Assembly (NCBI GenBank): GCA_016787265.1
Contig: JAEUVF010000010.1
Span: 1 to 64,000 of the forward strand
Direction: 5' to 3'
DNA from: Flavipsychrobacter sp.
GTDB lineage: Bacteria > Bacteroidota > Bacteroidia > Chitinophagales > Chitinophagaceae
DNA length: 64,000 bases
Shown: positions 8,140 to 16,044 of the stretch, piece by piece
Numbering within the stretch: position 1 is the stretch's first letter
Layout of the letters: each line of letters opens with the position of its first letter
Position numbers and translations under genes: made by a program
The notes under the pieces: model-generated
What the model was told of the DNA's origin: nothing
What the model saw: the letters and a program-made list of their open reading frames with translations, nothing else
Databases searched by the model: none

Positions 8140-8645
8140 ACCAGGGAACAGCCATCCGGCTTAGCGGAGTTTGGTAGTTTCTTTCTTAAGTAAGAACAGT
8201 TCGCTTGCTGCTATCACCCGGCAGGTCGGATGCTTCGTAACAAGGGAAGTGAACTACTGCTGAAAGGAGTACCCACAACTGCTGGCCTTCACCGGATAGT
8301 TGATTACCAACCACCGGCTGTTGTCCTGATTTTTGAATGGTCATCCTTTTTAGAGAAGGGATGTACTTCTTTTTCCAACATCCGAAGTGTTGTGTTCTAC
8401 CACTGAACTATCACGATCTGATTCGTGAGCAGGATTCGAACCTGCGCTTCAAAGGGCTAATGCTCTACCACTGAGCTACTGTTTGAGAGGAAGGAATCGA
8501 ACCTTCGACACTTAGCGAAAAGGGAATGATTACCATCACAGCAACAGCATACAGCGAGTTACTACTGCTGCACTGCGGGGCGCTTGTACACCCTCACCTG
8601 GTTTGTCTGTAATAGCTGATCCCCTCTTCCCTTTGGGAACCCTAT
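8140..8645 (-). ncRNA. putative tRNA-like non-coding RNA locus
   Basis: This roughly 500-nt gap between ykuK and slipin has no coding frame but several tRNA-type arms on the minus strand. In transcript order they are: D-like hairpin TGAT-GGTA-ATCA (8538-8527); T-arm GAAGG-TTCGATT-CCTTC (8506-8490); D-arm GCTC-AGTGGTA-GAGC (8476-8462); T-arm GCAGG-TTCGAAT-CCTGC (8445-8429); D-arm GTTC-AGTGGTA-GAAC (8408-8394); anticodon-like arm CAACA-CTTCGGA-TGTTG (8392-8376). Further downstream are a GTTG-GTAAT-CAAC hairpin (8311-8299) and AGCC-GGAT-GGCT near 8148-8159. The two complete T-loops keep TTCRA and the D-loops keep GG, the elements that make the tRNA elbow. None forms a normal full tRNA: acceptor strands do not match in the usual order and the middle regions are short. 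Probably co-transcribed with its flanking genes; exact ends unknown. Confidence 0.7.
8376..8445 (-). ncRNA. permuted tRNA-like module inside the RNA locus
   Basis: Reading the minus strand, a T-arm (8445-8429) is followed at once by TCACGA, a six-base linker, TCGTGA, then TA and a D-arm and anticodon-type arm. TCACGA and TCGTGA are perfectly complementary and occupy the acceptor 3' and 5' strands, so the module folds like a tRNA whose 3' half precedes its 5' half. The triplet at anticodon positions 34-36 would be TCG. From TCGTGA onward the spacing is also exactly tRNA-like (D-arm 15 nt, one base, anticodon arm 17 nt, five variable bases, then a 5-7-5 hairpin at 8370-8354), but that hairpin lacks the TTCRA loop. 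Confidence 0.6.
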
Positions 8646-9125
8646 TTATTGAACCACTTTGTTGGCACAACTTGAACTAGCGAACGCATGGGGCTTTGCA
8701 CGAAATGCAAATCCCATCCCCATGATATAACCCATCGCTTCTTTTAATGCATCGTTACTTTTAAAACCCGGATTGGTATTGATATCCGCATGCAATTCCA
8801 GATCCACATTGTACATCGTACAGATACCACATAACCTGTAGGCCGCATCAATGCTTTTGGATACTTCCAGTAACATTCTTTGTTTGATACTCATCTTCCA
8901 TTCCGTGATTTCGGGCAGTATGTACATGAAGCCACCTTTGCCTTTTCGGATCACAACGATAACAGTAGCAAACTGGGTGTGCTTGCCTTTTACCTGGCTA
9001 TCGGTGCCGATGCACAATTTCAATTCATGTCCCGCTGCCTGTTCCCGAAGGATCATCAATCTGATCTCGTCCTCAATCGGCTGGCGGATGTGTGTTCCAT
9101 CTAATTTTCTCCATAACTGTTCCAT
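8646..9125 (-). CDS. YkuK-family RNase H-like protein
   Basis: I choose the ATG at 9125 (159 aa, beginning MEQLWRKLDG) because family members start close to that motif. The frame open up to 9227 would run through an intrinsic terminator hairpin. Features of the RNase H-like YkuK family (DUF458) are LCIGTDSQVKG near residue 38, LELHADINTN near 110, and the C-terminal AKPHAFASSSCANKVV. The conserved acidic residues in GTDS and HADIN suggest a metal-dependent nuclease fold, although activity in the family is not well established. It is the first gene of a minus-strand unit that continues with the tRNA-like RNA region and slipin. A nuclease beside a tRNA-like RNA and an SPFH scaffold suggests RNA processing or repair; this is inference. 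Confidence 0.85.
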   Translation of the reverse strand: MEQLWRKLDGTHIRQPIEDEIRLMILREQAAGHELKLCIGTDSQVKGKHTQFATVIVVIRKGKGGFMYILPEITEWKMSIKQRMLLEVSKSIDAAYRLCGICTMYNVDLELHADINTNPGFKSNDALKEAMGYIMGMGFAFRAKPHAFASSSCANKVVQ

Positions 9126-9152
9126 TTCGCTTTGGTTTAAATCATAATAAAA

Positions 9153-9179
9153 AACCCGGTCGTGTAACGCGACCGGGTT
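9153..9179 (-). terminator. intrinsic terminator upstream of ykuK
   Basis: A perfect 10-bp stem (AACCCGGTCG with CGACCGGGTT) has a seven-base loop and is followed on the minus strand by six T residues. It ends only about 27 bp before the ykuK ATG, so it may act as an attenuator of the ykuK/RNA/slipin unit. Confidence 0.75.
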
Positions 9180-9307
9180 CTCTACTCCTGTATGAATGTT
9201 TTCTACTTCATACAACAGTTCCTCCAATCACTAATCACCTCTTGCCAGCGCTGCTCGCTGTTAAAATTTCTATGTTGTTTATTTCCTATCATTTTTTTCA
9301 ATAAAAA

Positions 9308-9332
9308 AAGCCCCGCAATCCAGGCGGGGCTT
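9308..9332 (-). terminator. intrinsic terminator after the 32-codon sORF
   Basis: The stem AAGCCCCGC/GCGGGGCTT (9 bp) has a seven-base loop followed on the minus strand by seven T residues. It lies 22 bp after the sORF stop codon. Confidence 0.85.
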
Positions 9333-9354
9333 ATCTTTCAGTATTTTTATAAAC

Positions 9355-9453
9355 TTATTGTAAGTGTACAGCAATACATGCCCCGGAAACGGTACGATAC
9401 TCACTTGGAGTAAACCCGTTTAGTATTTCAATATGTTGTTTCCGTGATTGCAT
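9355..9453 (-). CDS. 32-aa small ORF, unknown
   Basis: The ATG at 9453 and TAA at 9355 bound 32 codons, with GFTPSEYRTVSGACIA in the second half. It has its own promoter-like sequence (see 9472-9503) and is followed directly by a strong terminator, so it looks like a compact monocistronic unit rather than a chance frame. No family is recognised. It could be a leader peptide, a small regulator, or a passenger ORF on a small RNA. It lies upstream of the ykuK/tRNA-like/slipin unit in the same direction. Confidence 0.45.
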   Translation of the reverse strand: MQSRKQHIEILNGFTPSEYRTVSGACIAVHLQ

Positions 9454-9471
9454 GTAATTTTATTTGCGATG

Positions 9472-9503
9472 CAAAGATGGTACAGTTTTTTTGATATTTC
9501 CAA
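9472..9503 (-). promoter_or_regulatory. Bacteroidota-type promoter for the sORF
   Basis: On the minus strand CATCTTTG (9479-9472) matches seven of eight positions of the TAnnTTTG -7 box. A TTG at 9503-9501 lies 21 bases upstream, the expected -33 spacing. The predicted start falls about 15-20 bases before the sORF ATG. Confidence 0.5.
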
Positions 9504-9535
9504 TAACGCAGTAAATATTTTTTAAAAAAAATTTT

Positions 9536-10279
9536 ATGACTCGTATCAACAGAACATTTGTTATCGGTGATATTCATGGAGCTTACAAAGCATTGGTTCA
9601 ACTCATTCAACGCATACAACCAACCGAAAAAGACACACTGATTTTTCTTGGCGATTATGTCGATGGCTGGTCGGAATCTGCGGAAGTGGTGGATTATCTC
9701 CTTCAACTTAAATCTACCATCAACTGCATTTTTATTCGCGGCAATCATGATACCTGGTGCAGTGAATGGCTGAATGGAAATCTTTCTAAGCAGGACTGGA
9801 TAGATGGTGAAGGTGCGGCTACTGTTCACAGTTACAGGAACATATCCAAAGACAGACTAGTAAAACATCAATCTTTTTACAACAGCACCATCATGTACTG
9901 GATTGATGAAGATAACCGCCTCTTCATTCATGCAGGTTTTGCCTCCATGCACGGACCAATAAAAGAAACCTATTCCAGTAATTATTCCTGGGATCGCACC
10001 TTGTGGGAGTTATCGCTGGCACTGGATCCGCAGCTTCCCAAAAACTCTATCTTTTATCCCAAACGATTGAAGCTGTTCAGTGAAATTTATATCGGTCATA
10101 CTCCCACTACCAATTATAATATCAGTACTCCGGTGAATAGAGCAAACCTCTGGAATGTGGATACCGGTGCGGGTTTCAGAGGACCTTTATCTGCTGTGGA
10201 AGTACATTCCAAACAAGTGTTTCAATCCGATCCTGCTTTTACTTTTTATCCGGATGAGAAGGGTCGGACTTATGTATGA
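9536..10279 (+). CDS. metallophosphoesterase, PPP-type serine/threonine phosphatase family
   Basis: The protein is 247 aa. All signature motifs of the PPP phosphatase fold are present: GDIHG at residues 11-15, GDYVDG at 39-44, GNHD at 69-72, HAGF near 128 and GHTPT near 188. These bind a dinuclear metal centre. Bacterial relatives are protein phosphatases or dinucleoside-polyphosphate hydrolases (PrpE/ApaH-like); sequence alone does not decide. It is cytosolic. Its last 10 bases overlap the 3' end of the convergent MFS gene, and it is divergent from the sORF unit. Confidence 0.85.
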   Translation: MTRINRTFVIGDIHGAYKALVQLIQRIQPTEKDTLIFLGDYVDGWSESAEVVDYLLQLKSTINCIFIRGNHDTWCSEWLNGNLSKQDWIDGEGAATVHSYRNISKDRLVKHQSFYNSTIMYWIDEDNRLFIHAGFASMHGPIKETYSSNYSWDRTLWELSLALDPQLPKNSIFYPKRLKLFSEIYIGHTPTTNYNISTPVNRANLWNVDTGAGFRGPLSAVEVHSKQVFQSDPAFTFYPDEKGRTYV

Positions 10280-11805
10280 TTCACCTGAGCAGTCCTGCCC
10301 GGTAAGGTTTTCAGCGCCAGTCCAATCAGGAGAAATAAAATTCCAATACTAACCCAGGCACTTACATGCATGGCTTTGATGAAAGCATCCTGTGCGGCAG
10401 TTAGTAAGATGGCTCCATCTGCTCCCAACTTGCCTGCTTCATTTACCGCAGCACCCAATGTTTGTCTGGCCTCCTGCACTGACTCTGCTGGTAGTCCATC
10501 AAAAGATTTACTGAACATTAGTTGACGGTACACCGCGGTTCCCAAACTGCCGAGTACAGCCATGCCGGTTGCACCACCGAATTCTGCACTGGTTTCTGAT
10601 ATCGCGCTGGCAGCACCGGCGCGCTCAGGTGGTGCGGATCCTATTACGAGATCGGTCGCCATGGTAACAACTGGAGCAAAGCCAACGGAAGTGAAGAACA
10701 TGGCTACAACTGTCCATAATACGGAGCTCTCTGCATCAAGTCGCGCGATGATGATAAATCCAATCGTAGCCAGCAACAAACAAAGCGCCATCAGTTGCGC
10801 ATGTGATAAGCGCTTCAACAGATTCGGTCCCTGCGTGGCGCCCAGCATGAATCCTGCAAAAGAAGGCAGCGCCCATAAGCCTGCAACCAGGGGCGTGAGT
10901 CCCAGTACCAGTTGCATATATTGATACGTGTAAAAAAAGGAACCAAACATCACAAAACATCCAACACCATACAACGTAAGTGAACTGCTGAAACTGGGAA
11001 TACGAAAGAGTGCGATATCAATCAGCGGATCAGCAAGTTTTGCCTGGCGTTTGATAAAGAGAAGGCCAATACCTGCACCCGCCAATATGGATGCGATGGC
11101 AACCCAACCGATGCCATAGGTTGCAATTTCCTTCAAGCCGAAAATGATCAGCAGTACCGCCGCCAGGGATAAAAAGGCGCTGAGTAAATCAAGTTTGCGC
11201 GCTTGTGGATCTTTGAATTCAGGTAGCAGGCTGGGACCGGTAAGCAAGAGTAAAAGCATTACCGGAATCGCAATAAGGAAAACAGATCCCCACCAGAAAT
11301 ATTGTAAGAGCAACCCTCCGGCAAGCGGACCGAGTGCACCTCCGGCTGCATACCCCAGTGCCCAGAGGCCAATCGCCTTGGTTCTTTCTTCCGGTACCTG
11401 GAACATATTGCTGATCAGCGATAGGGTAGAGGGTGCGATAGTAGCGCCTGCAATCCCCAAAACAGCACGGGCGGCAATCAGGGTTTCGGCACTGTTGGCA
11501 AAGGCAGCCAGCAAGGATGCAGCGCCAAAAAATGCAGCGCCGATCAACAGGAGTTTTCTTCTCCCGATACGGTCACCCAGGTTGCCCATGGTAATCAGAA
11601 AGCCCGCTACCAGGAAACCATAGATATCCATGATCCAGAGCAGTTGCTCACTGCTTGGATGCAAGTCTGCACTCAGTTCCGGTATCGCTAAATTCAGTAC
11701 TGTCAGGTCCATCGAGTAGACTATACAGGGAAGCGCAATCACCAGCAATCCAAGCCAGTCTTTTCGGGTAGCTTTTGGTGCAGTAGTTGGTTGTAATTCG
11801 ATCAT
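10270..11805 (-). CDS. MFS transporter, DHA2 (14-TM drug:H+ antiporter) type
   Basis: The protein is 511 aa from the ATG at 11805. It has about 14 hydrophobic segments, the motif A-like GNLGDRIGRRKLLL after TM2, and the motif C-like GYAAGGALGPLAGG in TM5. It begins DWLGLLVIALPCIVYSMDLTVLNLAIPEL, close to SmvA/EmrB-type exporters of quaternary ammonium and similar cations. It sits in the inner membrane and probably exports toxic cations using proton motive force; substrate unknown. It stands alone with no adjacent regulator. Confidence 0.85.
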   Translation of the reverse strand: MIELQPTTAPKATRKDWLGLLVIALPCIVYSMDLTVLNLAIPELSADLHPSSEQLLWIMDIYGFLVAGFLITMGNLGDRIGRRKLLLIGAAFFGAASLLAAFANSAETLIAARAVLGIAGATIAPSTLSLISNMFQVPEERTKAIGLWALGYAAGGALGPLAGGLLLQYFWWGSVFLIAIPVMLLLLLTGPSLLPEFKDPQARKLDLLSAFLSLAAVLLIIFGLKEIATYGIGWVAIASILAGAGIGLLFIKRQAKLADPLIDIALFRIPSFSSSLTLYGVGCFVMFGSFFYTYQYMQLVLGLTPLVAGLWALPSFAGFMLGATQGPNLLKRLSHAQLMALCLLLATIGFIIIARLDAESSVLWTVVAMFFTSVGFAPVVTMATDLVIGSAPPERAGAASAISETSAEFGGATGMAVLGSLGTAVYRQLMFSKSFDGLPAESVQEARQTLGAAVNEAGKLGADGAILLTAAQDAFIKAMHVSAWVSIGILFLLIGLALKTLPGRTAQVNHT

Positions 11806-11972
11806 GGATAAAAGGTTTGATTACAAACTTACAGGTCGCTTATATCTTTCAGGAGGGGTAAAACTGCCATTTGGAAGGTAGTTTACGACAAAGCTTCGAA
11901 CTTATCCTAAGTCAAGAAATTTCTGCGGTTTAAGAAATTGATTTGTGCCACAATTTTTTAAACCTTTTTTTA

Positions 11973-14408
11973 ATGAAAAACATTTTAGCACTGCTGCTGT
12001 TTTTTCTGGTGGCAGGAACAGGCATCGCTCAAAACACCCAACAAACAATCCGCGGAACCATCCTTGATACAGATAGCAAATTACCCCTGCAGGGAGTTAC
12101 CATAAAAATTGAACAGAACAGCAACAGTATAAGCACCATTACAGATACCCAGGGTAATTTCCGTTTTGAAGCACTGACCATTGGCCGTTATACCTTATCC
12201 GCCAGTTCTATTGGATACGATAGACTCGTGCTTCCCAACCTGGTGCTTACAGCAGGTAAAGAAATGGTGCTTTCACTCAGCCTGCAGGAAGCCGCAACGG
12301 CTTTAAAAGAAGTATTCATTACCAACGACAAAAACAAGGGACAGGCATTCAATGATATGTCGCTGGTCAGCAGCCGGTCTGTTTCACCCGAACAAACCAA
12401 CCGGTATGCAGGTGGCTTTAATGATCCTTCCAAGATCCTTTCCAATTTCGCTGGTGTTGCCAATACGCAGGACGGTAGTAATGATATTATTGTACGGGGA
12501 AATTCTCCCAAATACCTGCAATGGCGACTGGAGGGTGTACAAATCACCAACCCTAACCATTTTGCTGATCAGAGTGCTGTTGGTGGTTCCATCAGTACCC
12601 TCAATAATAACCTGCTCGCTACTTCCGATTTTTATACCGGCGCCTTCTCTGCTGAATTTGGAGATGCGCTCTCTGGTGTGTACGATGTAAAACTGCGGGC
12701 CGGAAACAATGAGAAATTTGAATCCATCGCCAGTATTGGTATTATCGGAACCGATCTGACATTCGAAGGACCGTTTAAAAAAGGCTACAAAGGATCCTTC
12801 CTGGTGAACTATCGCTACTCTACTGTTTCACTGCTGGACAACCTGGGACTTTTTAATGATATTGATGGGGTGTTGAATTTTCAGGATGCTGCTTTCAAAG
12901 TGGTGCTGCCCACCAATAAACTCGGTACCTTTTCTATTTATGGGCTGGGCGGTATCAGTAATTTTCGGTTTAATGATGTGACTCCGGCACTCTGGCAAAC
13001 TCCCGGTAACCGGTTTATCCGGAATAAAACAGGAGAAGATTTTAAAAAGAAATCGCATCTGCTCAATGTTGGAATCAATCACACGCTGACCCTTAACCGA
13101 AACAGCCATTTGTTCACTGCCCTCACGTATTCAAGCGAAGGAATTGATGATGCCGTTTATGAAAGCTTTCTGTTTAAGGTGTATGATGATAATGGAAACT
13201 ATGTCAAAGATTCCATACGAAACAACCAGCTGAATTTTGACGGAGGAATAAAAAAATCAACCTACCGGGCGGAGATGACCTATAACCACAAATTCAATGC
13301 CCGTCACAAAATTCAACTGGGTACCAAATACGGATTGCAGCAGTATGATTTCAACCAGTCGATGTTAAAAGACAGTAGTTCCATCCGTACCACGCTCGTT
13401 GACTTTAAGGATAATCTATCCACGATCCGAAATTTTATCAACTGGAGGTTCAGAATCAATGAGGCATTCAGCACCGTTGCTGGTATTCATAATATGAATG
13501 TATTGCTGAATAAAAAATCAACGATTGAACCGCGTTTTGCTATGAACTATAAACCCAATCGTAGTTCCACCTGGAGCCTGGGTTATGGCAATCACAGTGC
13601 GATGGAAAGCATTCATCACTATTTCACCCGGATTGAAAAGCAAAGCGGCCAGGTATCAGAACCCAATAAAGACCTTGACCTGCTGAAGGCCAATCATTTT
13701 GTAGTGGGCTACGAAAGAAAACTAGGTAAAAATCTGCTGATCAAAATGGAAGCCTATTATCAGCAGTTGTATAACCTGCCGGTTGCCAATTCCGATACCA
13801 ATATTTTCAGCACCATCAATGAAGGACTCGATTTTCAATACGTTGATCTCATCAACAAAGGAAAAGGAAGCAACTACGGTATTGAACTTACACTGGAACG
13901 ATTTTTTAACCGCAATTACTATTACCTGATCAATGCTTCTGTTTATAATTCAACCTATAAAGCACTGGATGGCATAAAGCGTAATACGCGTTTCAATGGA
14001 AATTACCTCGTCAATGCATTGTTCGGAAAGGAATTCCCGAAACTGGGCAAAAAGCAGAACAAAACCTTCGCTATCAACAGCCGGTTATTCTTCGGTGGAG
14101 GTAAGAAACATATTCCACTGCTTCGCAACGCAACTGGTAATCTTGCTGTGGATCCAGCTAACAATAAATTTTTTGATTATTCCAGGGCTTATAAAAACGG
14201 ACTGGATGATTTGTATCACATGACCATTTCGTTCAGTTATAAAATTGACATCCGCCGAACTACGCACGAAATCTTTCTCAATATTGATAATATCACCAAT
14301 AACAGGGCGCGTTTAACTGAGTTTTATGATCCATCGGAGCCCGGTTCTGTTGGATATATGCGCCAGTCATCCGCCTTTCCTAATCTGCTCTATCGTATTT
14401 ATTTTTAA
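11973..14408 (+). CDS. TonB-dependent receptor with N-terminal carboxypeptidase-regulatory-like domain
   Basis: The protein is 811 aa from the ATG at 11973; ten further upstream codons are open but precede a clean signal peptide (MKNILALLLFFLVAGTGIAQ). Residues 25-105 form a carboxypeptidase D regulatory-like beta domain (IRGTILD...LPLQGVTI). About 145-230 is the plug (NDIIVRGNSP, WRLEGVQI), and the rest is an outer-membrane beta-barrel ending in aromatic LLYRIYF. No SusD partner follows, so it is not a classical SusCD polysaccharide locus. Ligand unknown; the plug and barrel indicate TonB-driven uptake across the outer membrane. The following oxidoreductase starts 18 bp downstream and may be co-transcribed. 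Confidence 0.9.
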   Translation: MKNILALLLFFLVAGTGIAQNTQQTIRGTILDTDSKLPLQGVTIKIEQNSNSISTITDTQGNFRFEALTIGRYTLSASSIGYDRLVLPNLVLTAGKEMVLSLSLQEAATALKEVFITNDKNKGQAFNDMSLVSSRSVSPEQTNRYAGGFNDPSKILSNFAGVANTQDGSNDIIVRGNSPKYLQWRLEGVQITNPNHFADQSAVGGSISTLNNNLLATSDFYTGAFSAEFGDALSGVYDVKLRAGNNEKFESIASIGIIGTDLTFEGPFKKGYKGSFLVNYRYSTVSLLDNLGLFNDIDGVLNFQDAAFKVVLPTNKLGTFSIYGLGGISNFRFNDVTPALWQTPGNRFIRNKTGEDFKKKSHLLNVGINHTLTLNRNSHLFTALTYSSEGIDDAVYESFLFKVYDDNGNYVKDSIRNNQLNFDGGIKKSTYRAEMTYNHKFNARHKIQLGTKYGLQQYDFNQSMLKDSSSIRTTLVDFKDNLSTIRNFINWRFRINEAFSTVAGIHNMNVLLNKKSTIEPRFAMNYKPNRSSTWSLGYGNHSAMESIHHYFTRIEKQSGQVSEPNKDLDLLKANHFVVGYERKLGKNLLIKMEAYYQQLYNLPVANSDTNIFSTINEGLDFQYVDLINKGKGSNYGIELTLERFFNRNYYYLINASVYNSTYKALDGIKRNTRFNGNYLVNALFGKEFPKLGKKQNKTFAINSRLFFGGGKKHIPLLRNATGNLAVDPANNKFFDYSRAYKNGLDDLYHMTISFSYKIDIRRTTHEIFLNIDNITNNRARLTEFYDPSEPGSVGYMRQSSAFPNLLYRIYF

Positions 14409-14426
14409 CTTGATGAATTCTAAATA

Positions 14427-15389
14427 ATGAAAGCTGCTGTACGATATCATTATTGCTCGCCGGATAGACTGAAGCTGCGTGAAGTATCGATTCCTGCTAT
14501 ACGTGCCGATGAAGTGCTCGTAAAAGTGAAAGCCACCACAGTGAACCGTTCTGATTGTGGTGTGCTCACCGGAAAGCCCTATGCGATTCGCCTTTTTTCC
14601 GGATTGTTCAAACCCATCAAACCTATCACAGGTACTGATTTTTCAGGAATTATAGTGGCCCGGGGTGAGCAGGTGGAACAATTTCAGATTGGTGATCTGG
14701 TCTATGGTTTTTTTGACGTAGGCCTCGGTACACATGCTGAATATGTTGCGGTGCCGGTATCAAAAGCCATCCTTAAAAAACCGGCCCATATTACGTTTGA
14801 GCAGGCGGCCGCCAGCCTGGAAGGAGCTCATTATGCATATTATTTTCTCGATAAGCTTCCTCTTTATTGTGGTGATTCCGTACTCATAAATGGTGGAACA
14901 GGAGCCATTGGTAATGCTGCGCTGCAGTTTCTGAAATACAAACAGGTACGGGTGGTTGTTACCTGTGAAGCATCCTTTGTTGATTATCTCTACAAGCAGG
15001 GAGCAGATTATGTTATTGATTATACCAGGGAAGACTTCACCCAGTTCGATGAACAATTTGATGCAGTATTTGATGCGGTAGGCAAAAGCAGTTTCGGTAA
15101 ATGCAAAAGGCTGCTCAAACCTATTGGTGTGTACGTTTCCTCAGAATTGGGGCCTTATTGGCAAAATCCTTTTTTAGCGCTGGCAGCTCCTCTGATGCCT
15201 GGGAAAAAAGTACGGTTTCCATTGCCTTTTTCCATCAACAAAAGCATGGAATTCATCAACGAACTAATTGAAAAGAGGGCATTTACGCCATTGATTGACC
15301 GAAACTATCTGTTGGAAGATATTTCAGAAGCCTTTAATTATGTGATGAGCGGTCAGAAGAAAGGCAATGTTATTATTCGCATTGATTAA
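14427..15389 (+). CDS. NAD(P)-dependent alcohol dehydrogenase, MDR (quinone oxidoreductase-like) family
   Basis: The protein is 320 aa. It has a GroES-like N-terminal half (VTVNRSDCGVLTGKPY, GTDFSGIIVARG) and a Rossmann half with INGGTGAIGNAALQF near residue 155. The zinc-binding cysteines of classical alcohol dehydrogenases are missing, so it belongs with zinc-independent quinone oxidoreductase/enoyl reductase-like members. Cytosolic; substrate unknown. It is followed after 23 bp by a Crp/Fnr-type regulator in the same direction. Confidence 0.85.
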   Translation: MKAAVRYHYCSPDRLKLREVSIPAIRADEVLVKVKATTVNRSDCGVLTGKPYAIRLFSGLFKPIKPITGTDFSGIIVARGEQVEQFQIGDLVYGFFDVGLGTHAEYVAVPVSKAILKKPAHITFEQAAASLEGAHYAYYFLDKLPLYCGDSVLINGGTGAIGNAALQFLKYKQVRVVVTCEASFVDYLYKQGADYVIDYTREDFTQFDEQFDAVFDAVGKSSFGKCKRLLKPIGVYVSSELGPYWQNPFLALAAPLMPGKKVRFPLPFSINKSMEFINELIEKRAFTPLIDRNYLLEDISEAFNYVMSGQKKGNVIIRID

Positions 15390-15412
15390 TTTTACAGGAT
15401 CAGTTATGACCC

Positions 15413-16042
15413 ATGCAACCTGTAAATATTCCATCCAAATCAGCGTCCGCTAACCAGGTAGATGAAGAAGTATTGGCGATTCAGCAATCCTTGCTGCAAT
15501 CACCCTACAACATACAGGAAGAGAAAGATTTTTTTGCCGAAAAGATTGAAATCCGGCGTGTTCCAAAAGGTGAATTCCTGATACACCAGGGACAGCGTCT
15601 CTTCTGTTCCTATCATCTTTTCAAAGGTTGCGTACGCGAATTTTATGTGAAGGATGGGGAAGAAAAAACCATCGGCTTTTACACCGCGGGCGATAGTTTG
15701 TACGATGGAGGCGATAAACTGAACCAGGAGCCCAGTTCCGTGAGTTGGGAAACAGCTTCAGAATGTATTGTTTCGGTATTTACGCATGAAGTGGAAAAGG
15801 AAATGTATCGTCGTTTCCCCCGGTTGGAGTCCTTATGCCGGATGGAAACGGAAAAGCATTATTCCCGTTTTAAAAAATCATTGCATCATTACCTGGATTC
15901 AAGTCCGGAAGAGCGATATGAAAAACTGATTGAAACCAAACCTGAATTGTTTCAACTGGTGCCGCTGTATCATATCGCCAGCTACCTGGGAGTTACGCCA
16001 GAATCACTCAGCCGCATCCGGCGGAGAATGAAGGTGTCTTAG
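15413..16042 (+). CDS. Crp/Fnr family transcriptional regulator
   Basis: The protein is 209 aa. Residues 45-140 form a cyclic-nucleotide-binding-like beta roll (GEFLIHQGQRLF, YTAGDSLYDGG), but without the PRAAT-type phosphate-binding cassette, so cNMP binding is doubtful. The C-terminal winged helix includes IASYLGVTPESLSRIRR near 187-203 as recognition helix. This is the usual Bacteroidota Crp-like layout. It probably controls the upstream oxidoreductase/TonB genes (inference). The stop codon is four bases before a REP-like repeat pair. Confidence 0.85.
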   Translation: MQPVNIPSKSASANQVDEEVLAIQQSLLQSPYNIQEEKDFFAEKIEIRRVPKGEFLIHQGQRLFCSYHLFKGCVREFYVKDGEEKTIGFYTAGDSLYDGGDKLNQEPSSVSWETASECIVSVFTHEVEKEMYRRFPRLESLCRMETEKHYSRFKKSLHHYLDSSPEERYEKLIETKPELFQLVPLYHIASYLGVTPESLSRIRRRMKVS

Positions 16043-16044
16043 CT

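Noticed and set aside
8354..8538. Three ordinary tRNA genes on the minus strand
   Set aside because: D- and T-arms are present, but the acceptor strands do not pair in normal order, two of the three lack room for an anticodon arm, and the third lacks a TTCRA T-loop.
9126..9227. N-terminal extension of the YkuK protein to the TTG at 9227
   Set aside because: It would translate a perfect terminator hairpin with T-tract and adds residues not expected in the family, whose members begin near the MEQLWRKLDG segment.
11973..14408. SusC of a polysaccharide utilisation locus
   Set aside because: There is a TonB receptor with a carboxypeptidase-regulatory-like domain but no SusD, glycosidase or HTCS gene nearby.
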